A stretch of 13,188 nucleotides of DNA from Acetobacteraceae bacterium (GTDB lineage: Bacteria > Pseudomonadota > Alphaproteobacteria > Acetobacterales > Acetobacteraceae), in the NCBI GenBank assembly GCA_030039695.1, contig JASHVB010000105.1:1-13188 (forward strand), given 5' to 3'. Positions 1 through 5,745 of the stretch are shown one piece after another. Positions within the stretch are counted from its first letter, which is position 1, and every line of letters starts with the position of its first letter. Both the position numbers and the translations under genes were made by a program. The notes beneath the pieces were generated by a model. It did not search any database. It was not told the origin of the DNA and saw only the letters and a program-made list of their open reading frames with translations.

Positions 1-18
1 GCGGCGCTTCGTCCCGAC

Positions 19-36
19 CTCTGGCGCATACCAGAG
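19..36 (-). terminator. Weak hairpin just after the amidohydrolase operon
   Basis: A perfect 6-bp inverted repeat (CTCTGG / CCAGAG) with a 6-nt loop lies 7 nt beyond the stop codon of the downstream amidohydrolase on the minus strand. No U-run follows, so a termination role is only a guess from position. Confidence 0.3.
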
Positions 37-43
37 CGGTGTA

Positions 44-1147
44 CTACGGGAAGCTGTAAACACTCAGCGCATTGTCGCGGTACAACTTGCGCTTTTCTTC
101 CGCCGTCATCTGGAAGCCGAACGCCGTGTGCGGGTCATCGAAATCCCAGTGCGGATAGTCGCTGGAATAGACCATGCGGTCCCAGCCGATCCATTCGAAC
201 ACTTGGCGCAGGTCGTCGGGGTGTTCGGGCTCGTCGACCGGCTGCGTAGCGAACCAGATGTTGGCCCGGATGTACTCGGAAGGCGGCCGCTTCACCTGCG
301 GCACCTCGTCACGCATCTTCGCCCAGTGGTTATCCAATCGCCAGGTGAGCACGGGGGCCCAGGCAAAGCCGCCCTCGATCATCACCACTTTCAGGTTGGG
401 GAATGCCTCGAACACGCCTTCCAGAATGAGGCTGGCGACCTGGTTCTGCATCGAGTGCACCAGCACATGGTGGTCCTCTATGTAGAACTGCGGCCAGCCA
501 CCCGCGCTCGGCGCGCTGGCCAGCGTACCGCCGACATGCAGGCCGATCGACAGCCCATTCGCCTGCGCCGCGGCGTAGATCGGCCAGTAGCGGCGCCGAC
601 CGATCGGCTCCGACGTCTTTGATCCCACCTGTACCTGGCAGAAGCGCCAGTCGCCGAGCCGCTTTTCGATCTCCTTCACGGCCGCGACCGGATCGTCTTG
701 AGGCACCTGGATCGAGGCGCGCAGCCGCGGCTCCGGTTCCACGAACTCATGCGCCTGCCAGTCGTTGACCGCGGAGCACAAAGCCGCCGCCTCATCCAGG
801 TTGCGCGAGGTGTTGCAGCCGAGCAGTGGCTCTAGTACGCCATACATGATGTTGTATGGCTCCAGAAGCTGCTCCCGAATGAAGTCCACATCGGAACCTG
901 GCGCGCCGCCGTTAGGCGGAAACGAATCGCGCCGCGACAGGAACGGTTGGAACCGAGGATAGGTGCCGCGGTCGGCGTACGGTCCGGTGTTGAACTTGCC
1001 ATATCGCGCAACGTGCTTGCGCCATCGCGCGGACAGGTACTGCTCCAGCGCACCCGGCTTGGGGAACGGATGCACGTCGCAATCGATGATGCCCAGCCGG
1101 TCATCGGCCGTGGCCGACCGCTGAATCAGATCGACAGGTGCATTCAT
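44..1147 (-). CDS. Amidohydrolase family 2 protein (ACMSD-like), second gene of pair
   Basis: A 367-residue TIM-barrel amidohydrolase of the amidohydrolase_2 / ACMSD-like group, whose members hydrolyse or decarboxylate small, often aromatic acids using one divalent metal. Visible marks are the N-terminal metal motif IIDCDVHP (residues 20-27), the mid-barrel histidine in IGLHVGG (H204), an acidic strand end MIEGG (E258) and the C-terminal SSDYPHWD (D330, H333), which typically supplies the catalytic Asp. The length is normal for the family. The start overlaps the stop of the upstream amidohydrolase by 4 nt (ATGA), and GGAG sits about 7 nt before the ATG, so the two genes are one transcription unit and probably translationally coupled. 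The substrate is unknown. It could be a decarboxylase or a hydrolase. The family call is secure, the reaction is not. Confidence 0.9.
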   Translation of the reverse strand: MNAPVDLIQRSATADDRLGIIDCDVHPFPKPGALEQYLSARWRKHVARYGKFNTGPYADRGTYPRFQPFLSRRDSFPPNGGAPGSDVDFIREQLLEPYNIMYGVLEPLLGCNTSRNLDEAAALCSAVNDWQAHEFVEPEPRLRASIQVPQDDPVAAVKEIEKRLGDWRFCQVQVGSKTSEPIGRRRYWPIYAAAQANGLSIGLHVGGTLASAPSAGGWPQFYIEDHHVLVHSMQNQVASLILEGVFEAFPNLKVVMIEGGFAWAPVLTWRLDNHWAKMRDEVPQVKRPPSEYIRANIWFATQPVDEPEHPDDLRQVFEWIGWDRMVYSSDYPHWDFDDPHTAFGFQMTAEEKRKLYRDNALSVYSFP

Positions 1148-2220
1148 CGCACGGTCTCCTTCAGTCGCGGATAGGTGTCCAGCGGGTTGTCCACGCAGAT
1201 CCGTTGTCGCAATGCGGATGACAGCCCGTCGGGCAGCACCCTGTCACCCTCAAACTGCCAGTGCGGATAGTCGGTGGCAAACAACAGCATGCGGTCGCTG
1301 TCGATCTGTTCCATGATCCGTTCGATCACCGCGGGATCGGGGGGCGCGTCGATCGGCTGCATGCTGACGCGCACGCTCTCACGCAAAATCTCTGCCGGTG
1401 AGCGGTTCACCCAAGGCACTTCCGCCCGCACGCCGCGCCAAGTCTTGATCGCACGCCACATGAAGCCCGGCAGCCAGGTGACGCCGGATTCCAGTAGAAC
1501 GACCCGCAGCGACGGAAACTTGCTAAAGATACCGTTGCTGATCAGGCTAAGCATCTGGTCTTCGAAAGTCTGCGAATGCGCCACGTAGTCGTGGAGATAG
1601 TGCGATGGCCAGCCTGTGGAGGTCGGCGCATAGCGGTACATGCTGCCGGCGTGGATGCCAACCGGCAGATCGTGCTTCACCGCAGCTTCATAGATCGGCC
1701 AGTAATAGCTGCGCCCGAACATCATCTCGCATGCCACCGGCATCAGGATCTGCACGAAGCGGCGGTCGCTTGCGCGTTTCTCTATTTCCTCGACAGCCAT
1801 ATACGGCGCCTGCGCCGGCACCACGATGGAAGCGCGCAGGCGAGGATCCTGATTCAGCCAATTCTCGACGACCCAGTCATTCACCGCACCGCAAATCGCC
1901 GCGCCCATCGACTCGCTGACCGCGACCTGACCGCCAGTCAGCGGATTGCAGATCGCCAGGCTAATGCCGAAATGGTCCAGCGCGTCGCCCTGCATCGCCG
2001 CCAGATCGCCCCCGGGTCGCTTGCCTGGGATCCGCCAGTCCGGCCGGCAGGTAATCGGCGCGTTCAGCGGATAGCTCATCATGTCGAAGCCATCGAGGCC
2101 CCGTGCCACGAACGATTCCTGCCAGAACGGCTCCATGTAGCGCAGCAACGCCTTGAGCTCCGGCACCCCGGGATGGATGTCGCAGTCGATTGCGCCAACG
2201 ACGGGCGATGCATCATTCAT
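1144..2220 (-). CDS. Amidohydrolase family 2 protein (ACMSD-like), first gene of pair
   Basis: A 358-residue paralogue of the gene that follows it, with the same architecture: IDCDIHPG near the N terminus (D12, D14, H16), VGIHAGS (H190), VLLESG (E244) and ATDYPHWQ (D317, H320). Both proteins also carry an AVNDW motif, an RLRASI..P segment and a YWPIY motif, so they look like an ancient duplication within one subfamily. The start at 2220 is forced because the metal motif begins 12 residues in. No Shine-Dalgarno precedes it. Instead TACAAT ends exactly 6 nt before the ATG, which predicts a leaderless mRNA. Tandem divergent copies may form a hetero-oligomer or act on related substrates. That is inference. 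Confidence 0.9.
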   Translation of the reverse strand: MNDASPVVGAIDCDIHPGVPELKALLRYMEPFWQESFVARGLDGFDMMSYPLNAPITCRPDWRIPGKRPGGDLAAMQGDALDHFGISLAICNPLTGGQVAVSESMGAAICGAVNDWVVENWLNQDPRLRASIVVPAQAPYMAVEEIEKRASDRRFVQILMPVACEMMFGRSYYWPIYEAAVKHDLPVGIHAGSMYRYAPTSTGWPSHYLHDYVAHSQTFEDQMLSLISNGIFSKFPSLRVVLLESGVTWLPGFMWRAIKTWRGVRAEVPWVNRSPAEILRESVRVSMQPIDAPPDPAVIERIMEQIDSDRMLLFATDYPHWQFEGDRVLPDGLSSALRQRICVDNPLDTYPRLKETVR

Positions 2221-2226
2221 ACGACG

Positions 2227-2232
2227 ATTGTA
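2227..2232 (-). promoter_or_regulatory. Candidate -10 box (TACAAT) for a leaderless amidohydrolase mRNA
   Basis: TACAAT on the minus strand differs from the sigma70 -10 consensus at one base. Six bases (CGTCGT) separate it from the ATG, which puts +1 on the A of the start codon. The -35 position (about 2250-2255, TGGCCC) is a poor match. The absence of any ribosome binding site supports a leaderless reading. Confidence 0.5.
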
Positions 2233-2551
2233 GCCGCGCCATCACATCCGGGCCAGTGTCCGCCCCGTCTCCACCAGCCAGCGCGACTGCCTTTGGCATC
2301 GTAGTCGATCGAAGGCTCGCGGCTAACATCCCTGTGACAATGCGGTATCTTGTCTATGATGGCTCCGGTCATCCCGCTCCCTGATGCCACCAGATTATCG
2401 TCGCCGGGACCACCTCACTCGACGTGAGCCATTTCGTCGGCGGTGCCGACCAAACCTGCCACGATCACGGTTACTGTGGGCATCACTCAAATTCGGTGCC
2501 ATTGTCAGCGGCCCGGCAACGGAGACCTGACGGCAGCGCCGCCCATTCGAC

Positions 2552-2573
2552 GGGCCTCAGCAGGCTCTTTTTT
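2552..2573 (+). terminator. Orphan intrinsic terminator on the plus strand
   Basis: GGGCCT, loop CAGC and AGGCTC form a 6-bp stem with one G-U pair, followed at once by six T residues. This is the only hairpin in the window with a proper U-run. No plus-strand gene ends just before it. The nearest plus-strand gene starts 97 nt downstream, so it may end an unannotated small RNA or guard the LLM gene from upstream transcription. Confidence 0.55.
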
Positions 2574-2670
2574 GCCACCGCTGGGAAAAGCGTGGATGGC
2601 CCAGACAAGCCAATCGTGCGGAGCGCGTCGCTAGGCTACACTCGGCAGCCGCAGGAAGCAGGGGGGTACC

Positions 2671-3528
2671 ATGCACTTCGGCGCAGGCATGTTTTTCACC
2701 GATTATTCGATAACCGCCACGGAATTGGCGGTGGCGCTGGAACAGCGCGGATTCGAGTCATTGTGGGCACCGGAGCACTCGCACATCCCTCTCTCGCGCC
2801 AGTCGGCGTTTCCGCAGGGCGGGCCGCTGCCGCGGAAATACGCCGAAGCGATGGACCCTTTCGTGACGCTCGCCGTAGCTGCGGCGGCGACACAGCGGCT
2901 GAAGATCGGCACCGGCGTCTGCCTGGTGACGCAGCGCGACGCGATCCAGACCGCCAAACTCGTTGCCTCGATCGACCAAGTGTCGGGCGGCCGTTTTCTG
3001 TTCGGCATCGGCGGCGGCTGGAATGCGGAAGAGATGGCCGATCACGGCACCAGCGACTTCAGTCACCGTTTCCGACTGATGCGCGAGCGCGTCGAAGCGA
3101 TGCAGAGCATCTGGACCGAGGAAAACCCTGAGTATCACGGCGAACTTGTCGATTTCGGCCCGATGATGTGCTGGCCGAAGCCGGTGCAGAAGCCGCACCC
3201 GCCGGTGATCGTCGGCGGCGCGTTTCCGTACGGAGCGCGTCGGGCGGTCCGTTACGGCGACGGCTGGATTCCGCACCGCTCACGCCCACAATATGACGAT
3301 GTCAGCGCGTTTCTGCCGCAGTTCCGGCAGATGGCACTGGACGCCGGCCGCGATCCCGCGGCGGTGCCGGTGACACTCTGGGGTGGCCAGCCGGATTACG
3401 AACAGATGGCGCGTTATCGCGACATGGGGATTGCTCGCGTGGTGGCGAGCGTGGAGTCGGCAAAGGCTGATGCCGTGATGCCAACGCTGGATGAATGGGC
3501 AGCAGTGATGCGGAAGATTCGAGGATAA
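2671..3528 (+). CDS. LLM-class flavin/F420-dependent oxidoreductase
   Basis: A 285-residue bacterial-luciferase-like (LLM) oxidoreductase. It has the N-terminal beta strand MHFGAGMFFTDY, the family segment GFESLWAPEHSHIP (about residues 28-41), the LKIGTGVCL strand (about 77-85), VSGGRFLFGIGGGWN (about 105-119) and KPHPPVIVGG (about 173-182). This pattern resembles the TIGR03619-type subgroup often annotated as F420-dependent, although FMN use in proteobacteria is equally possible. Length is normal. The start is supported by purine-rich sequence just upstream (AGGAAG and GGGGGG at 2653-2666). It is a single gene converging with argD. Such enzymes oxidise or reduce diverse small substrates, and none is indicated here. 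Confidence 0.88.
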   Translation: MHFGAGMFFTDYSITATELAVALEQRGFESLWAPEHSHIPLSRQSAFPQGGPLPRKYAEAMDPFVTLAVAAAATQRLKIGTGVCLVTQRDAIQTAKLVASIDQVSGGRFLFGIGGGWNAEEMADHGTSDFSHRFRLMRERVEAMQSIWTEENPEYHGELVDFGPMMCWPKPVQKPHPPVIVGGAFPYGARRAVRYGDGWIPHRSRPQYDDVSAFLPQFRQMALDAGRDPAAVPVTLWGGQPDYEQMARYRDMGIARVVASVESAKADAVMPTLDEWAAVMRKIRG

Positions 3529-3541
3529 TACCACACCTCCC

Positions 3542-3573
3542 CCTTCCCCTGTGAGGGCGGGTTCAGGGGAAGG
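3542..3573 (+). terminator. 10-bp hairpin after the LLM gene
   Basis: CCTTCCCCTG (3542-3551) and CAGGGGAAGG (3564-3573) form a perfect 10-bp stem with a 12-nt loop, 13 nt after the LLM stop codon. There is no U-run, so it may be a terminator, an mRNA-end protector or a dispersed extragenic palindrome. Confidence 0.5.
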
Positions 3574-3601
3574 ATATGCAAATCAACTTTATCTCAAGGA
3601 C

Positions 3602-3640
3602 CGGAGCCCCCGTCCCTTTCCCTCAGAGGCGGGGGCTCTG
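3602..3640 (-). terminator. G+C-rich hairpin after argD
   Basis: GAGCCCCCG (3604-3612) pairs with CGGGGGCTC (3630-3638), extended by one wobble and one C-G pair, about 6 nt beyond the argD stop. A second palindrome, CTCAGAG / CTCTGAG (3622-3628 and 3636-3642), shares the same arm and would compete with it. No U-run is present on the minus strand. Confidence 0.5.
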
Positions 3641-3645
3641 AGAAG

Positions 3646-4845
3646 TTACCCCCCCAACACTTCGTCCATCGCCGCATCCAGAACCGCGACCATCCGATCG
3701 ATCTCCTCGACCGTGACGGTCAGCGCCGGCATAAAACGCAGCGAGTCCGTACGCGGCGCGTTGATCAGCAGACCGCGCTCACGCGCTGCTTCGACCACCG
3801 CGGGCGCAACGTCCGGCTGCAATGCGAGCGCACGCAGCAGTCCTTTGCCGCGCACCTCGCCGCAGCCGTGCCGGCGCGACAGCGCGCGCAGTCCATCTGC
3901 TAAGTGCTCGCCCGCATGCACCACGTGCGCGAGGAAGCCAGGTCGCGTGATCGCCTCTATCACGGCACATCCCACCGCCGCCATCAACGGATTGCCGCAG
4001 AACGTACCGCCCTGATCGCCGTACTCGAAGCAGCAGACGCTGCGGTGCGCCACCAGGGCGGCCAGTGGCACGCCCCCGCCGAGTCCCTTCGCCAGCGTCA
4101 TAATGTCGGGCGTTACCCCGGCATGCTCGTATCCAAACACCGTGCCGGTTCGGCCGATCCCGGTCTGAATCTCGTCAAGGATCAGCAACAGGCTACGTTC
4201 GCGCGTCAGGTTGCGCAGACTGCGCAGGAAGGCACCGGTCGCCTCGAATACGCCTGCCTCACCTTGGATCGGTTCCAACATGATGCCAACAGTGCACGGT
4301 GTGATGGCCGCCTCCACCGCGGCAAGATTGTTCAGCGGCACTTTGATAAAGCCTGGGACTTTCGGCGCATAAAGCTGCTCCCATTGCGTCTTGCCGGATG
4401 CCGCCATGGTGGCGAGGGTACGGCCGTGAAAGCCGTGCTCCATGGTGATGATCTCATATGCACCGTCGCGGTATTTTGCGCCCCATTTGCGCGCCAGCTT
4501 GATCGCACCCTCGTTTGCTTCCGCTCCGTTGTTCGCCAAAAAAACCTGATGCAGCCCGCTGTGCTGCGTGAGCAGCTCCGCAAGCCGCAGCATCGGCGCG
4601 TTATAGAACGCGGGGCTGCAGTTGATCAGGGTTTCAGCCTGGCGCACCAGCGCCTCGACGATCGGCCGCGGCGAATGACCGAGAGTATTCACAGCCCAGC
4701 CCTGTACGAAGTCGAGATAGCTTCGGCCGGCCGCATCCATCAGCCATGATCCCTGCCCGCGGTTAAAGACAATCGGCGGTCGCGGCGTAATGTCCATGAC
4801 GGCGTCGAATGCGCCAGTCGACGGCGTGATGGGTGTGTTCTGCAT
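3646..4845 (-). CDS. argD: Acetylornithine aminotransferase (ArgD-type class III aminotransferase)
   Basis: A 399-residue PLP-dependent class III aminotransferase. ArgD makes N-acetylornithine from N-acetylglutamate semialdehyde and glutamate in cytoplasmic arginine synthesis, and many members also act in the lysine pathway. Visible motifs are FVQGWAVNTLGH (46-57), NNGAEANEGAIK (105-116), the FHGRT loop (139-143), EPIQGEAG (191-198), LDEIQTGIGRTG with D224 for the pyridine nitrogen, LAKGLGGGVP with the Schiff-base K253, and LRFMPALTV near the C terminus. These match the betaproteobacterial ArgD type as I remember it. The start at 4845 is chosen over an upstream in-frame start at 4968 because the family begins here and AGGAG lies 7 nt before the ATG. 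The gene stands alone behind a 185-nt leader with an Arg-rich ORF. Ornithine or GABA-type aminotransferase is the alternative. Confidence 0.85.
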   Translation of the reverse strand: MQNTPITPSTGAFDAVMDITPRPPIVFNRGQGSWLMDAAGRSYLDFVQGWAVNTLGHSPRPIVEALVRQAETLINCSPAFYNAPMLRLAELLTQHSGLHQVFLANNGAEANEGAIKLARKWGAKYRDGAYEIITMEHGFHGRTLATMAASGKTQWEQLYAPKVPGFIKVPLNNLAAVEAAITPCTVGIMLEPIQGEAGVFEATGAFLRSLRNLTRERSLLLILDEIQTGIGRTGTVFGYEHAGVTPDIMTLAKGLGGGVPLAALVAHRSVCCFEYGDQGGTFCGNPLMAAVGCAVIEAITRPGFLAHVVHAGEHLADGLRALSRRHGCGEVRGKGLLRALALQPDVAPAVVEAARERGLLINAPRTDSLRFMPALTVTVEEIDRMVAVLDAAMDEVLGG

Positions 4846-4869
4846 CCTGTGCTCCTGTGTGCTGGTGAT

Positions 4870-4889
4870 GGAGCGACAGGGTCGCAGAC
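4870..4889 (-). promoter_or_regulatory. Alternative helices before the argD ribosome binding site
   Basis: In the argD mRNA, GTCTGCG (4889-4883) can pair with CGCAGAC (4939-4933) to enclose the main hairpin. It overlaps GCGAC (4885-4881), which can instead pair locally with GTCGC (4877-4873). GCTCC (4874-4870) can in turn pair with GGAGC (4855-4851), which contains the Shine-Dalgarno. These helices exclude one another. Function is inferred. Confidence 0.4.
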
Positions 4890-4890
4890 G

Positions 4891-4928
4891 CACAAAGGCC
4901 CCCGTCGCTGCCGGCGGGGGCCTTCGTG
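4891..4928 (-). terminator. Attenuator-like terminator hairpin in the argD leader
   Basis: A 14-bp stem (4928-4915 with 4904-4891) has one G-U wobble and a 10-nt loop, with core AAGGCCCCCG / CGGGGGCCTT. It lies between the leader ORF stop (4947) and the argD start (4845). Only three U residues follow the G+C core, and they fall within the stem, so termination could be inefficient or factor-assisted. Its 5' arm (CCCCCG, 4920-4915) can instead pair with CGGGGG inside the leader ORF (4975-4970). Confidence 0.65.
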
Positions 4929-4946
4929 GTAGGTCTGCGGATTCGC

Positions 4947-5030
4947 TTAGCGCGCGCGCAAACGCCACTCCCCCGTCGAAGGACGGCGGCGTCGGCGGGC
5001 GTCGATCTCGATGCGAGTTTTGGAAGGCAT
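4947..5030 (-). CDS. Arginine-rich leader peptide (27 aa), candidate argD attenuator
   Basis: A complete 27-codon ORF, too short for routine gene calling. Residues 12-16 are five consecutive arginines (CGC CGA CGC CGC CGT), with further Arg at 6, 23, 25 and 27, so 9 of 27 residues are Arg. It begins MPSKTRIEID and ends at TAA, 101 nt before argD. It has no Shine-Dalgarno. A plausible promoter places +1 on its ATG, so translation would be leaderless. The end of the Arg run and the codons after it contain CCGTC (4986-4982) and GACGG (4977-4973), which form a local hairpin. The G-run of the second arm (CGGGGG, 4975-4970) can instead pair with the 5' arm of the downstream terminator. This is the classic 1:2, 2:3, 3:4 leader layout, with the pathway end product as the sensed residue. 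CGN runs also arise by chance in high-GC DNA, so the peptide itself is inferred. Confidence 0.6.
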   Translation of the reverse strand: MPSKTRIEIDARRRRRPSTGEWRLRAR

Positions 5031-5036
5031 GTGAGG

Positions 5037-5065
5037 CGAATACACAGCATCGCGAGCCAGGTCAA
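5037..5065 (-). promoter_or_regulatory. argD: Candidate sigma70 promoter for the argD leader
   Basis: On the minus strand TTGACC (5065-5060) is followed by a 17-nt spacer and TATTCG (5042-5037). Six bases later comes the leader ORF ATG at 5030, which is the expected +1. The -35 matches five of six consensus positions. The -10 is moderate (TAT conserved, last three bases poor). Confidence 0.5.
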
Positions 5066-5067
5066 CC

Positions 5068-5745
5068 GTCGCGGCGGTTCGTTCCGGAATAGTGGATCAC
5101 CCGCATCGATAGATGGCCGGCATCGAAATAAGTGACGCGAACTGGCGGATGCGCACCGAACGTAGCCGCGGAGCCTTGGCGAAAGAACGGGCCACAAGTG
5201 TTGGGCTGTCGCAGAGAACCTGTGTGGTAATGCATAGTAATTCACAGAGCTTGCAATGAAACTCTCCTCTTTAACCCAGTGCAGGCTCGGTGGAACTCTG
5301 GGTCGAGACGCGTTGTCCTGGCGGCTCAACAGGTCGGTGAACTTGGCGAACCATAGGCAGCGAACCCAAGACGTACACGATTGCGTGTTGCGACAGCAGA
5401 ATTGGCACTTCATGCGTTATCACGCTCGATGAAAAGTGCAGGCGAAAGGGAGCGAATTGCCCAGTTCCCTGGCAGCCTGTCCCGGCCTTCTCAAACCGCG
5501 CACGGAATTCGGCATCCGGAATGCCGGAAAGCCACAAAAATAGGCAGCGCGTTCTCGAAGCCATTGATTTAGCCTAATAAAAATATGTTGCCGCTGGCTC
5601 CGGCCGGACGCATCCTACAGTGGGCAGTCCTCAAAAGGACTATTTGGCAATTTTCAATCGCCGCCTGGACGTCGACCTCCTTGCGCTGCGAGGAGGGTGG
5701 TTCCCGACCCACGATACAACCTAACTAAAAGTACGGAGGGAGGGT
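5068..5745. other. Gene-free interval between argD and the transporter
   Basis: About 680 nt with no recognisable protein or RNA. Open frames on the minus strand give Cys/Arg/Ser-rich translations typical of non-coding DNA. Small palindromes occur at 5510-5526 (CGGCAT / ATGCCG), 5626-5641 (AGTCCT, CAAA loop, AGGACT) and 5676-5696 (CCTCCT / AGGAGG). An A+T-rich patch near 5564-5590 could hold the transporter promoter, but no well-spaced -35/-10 pair is visible. Confidence 0.5.

Larger units (their letters stand above)
2221..2670. other. Intergenic region between divergent genes, no convincing gene
   Basis: These 450 nt separate the minus-strand amidohydrolase operon from the plus-strand LLM oxidoreductase. 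They hold the amidohydrolase -10 box, a small perfect hairpin at 2414-2428 (CTCAC, TCGAC loop, GTGAG) and an orphan plus-strand intrinsic terminator at 2552-2573. Longer frames here are not recognisable proteins. Confidence 0.5.

Noticed and set aside
2415..2483. 22-codon minus-strand ORF starting MPTVTVIVAG, hinting at a tautomerase-like N terminus
   Set aside because: No ribosome binding site, too short for the fold, and the resemblance is only to the first few residues.
2424..3131. 235-codon plus-strand frame overlapping the LLM gene
   Set aside because: Its second half is a shadow of the LLM gene and its first half is not a recognisable protein. The LLM start at 2671 has a proper ribosome binding site.
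4846..4968. N-terminal 41-residue extension of ArgD from an in-frame ATG at 4968
   Set aside because: It overlaps the Arg leader ORF and the terminator hairpin, has no ribosome binding site and has no match to ArgD N termini. The ATG at 4845 has AGGAG at a good distance.
4763..5413. 216-codon minus-strand open frame across the argD leader and gene start
   Set aside because: Its composition (Cys, Arg and Ser-rich) resembles no family. It overlaps argD in another frame and looks like a high-GC shadow.
5641..5662. Possible sigma54 promoter (TTGGCA...TCGC) before the transporter
   Set aside because: The spacing and the -12 element do not fit the consensus.
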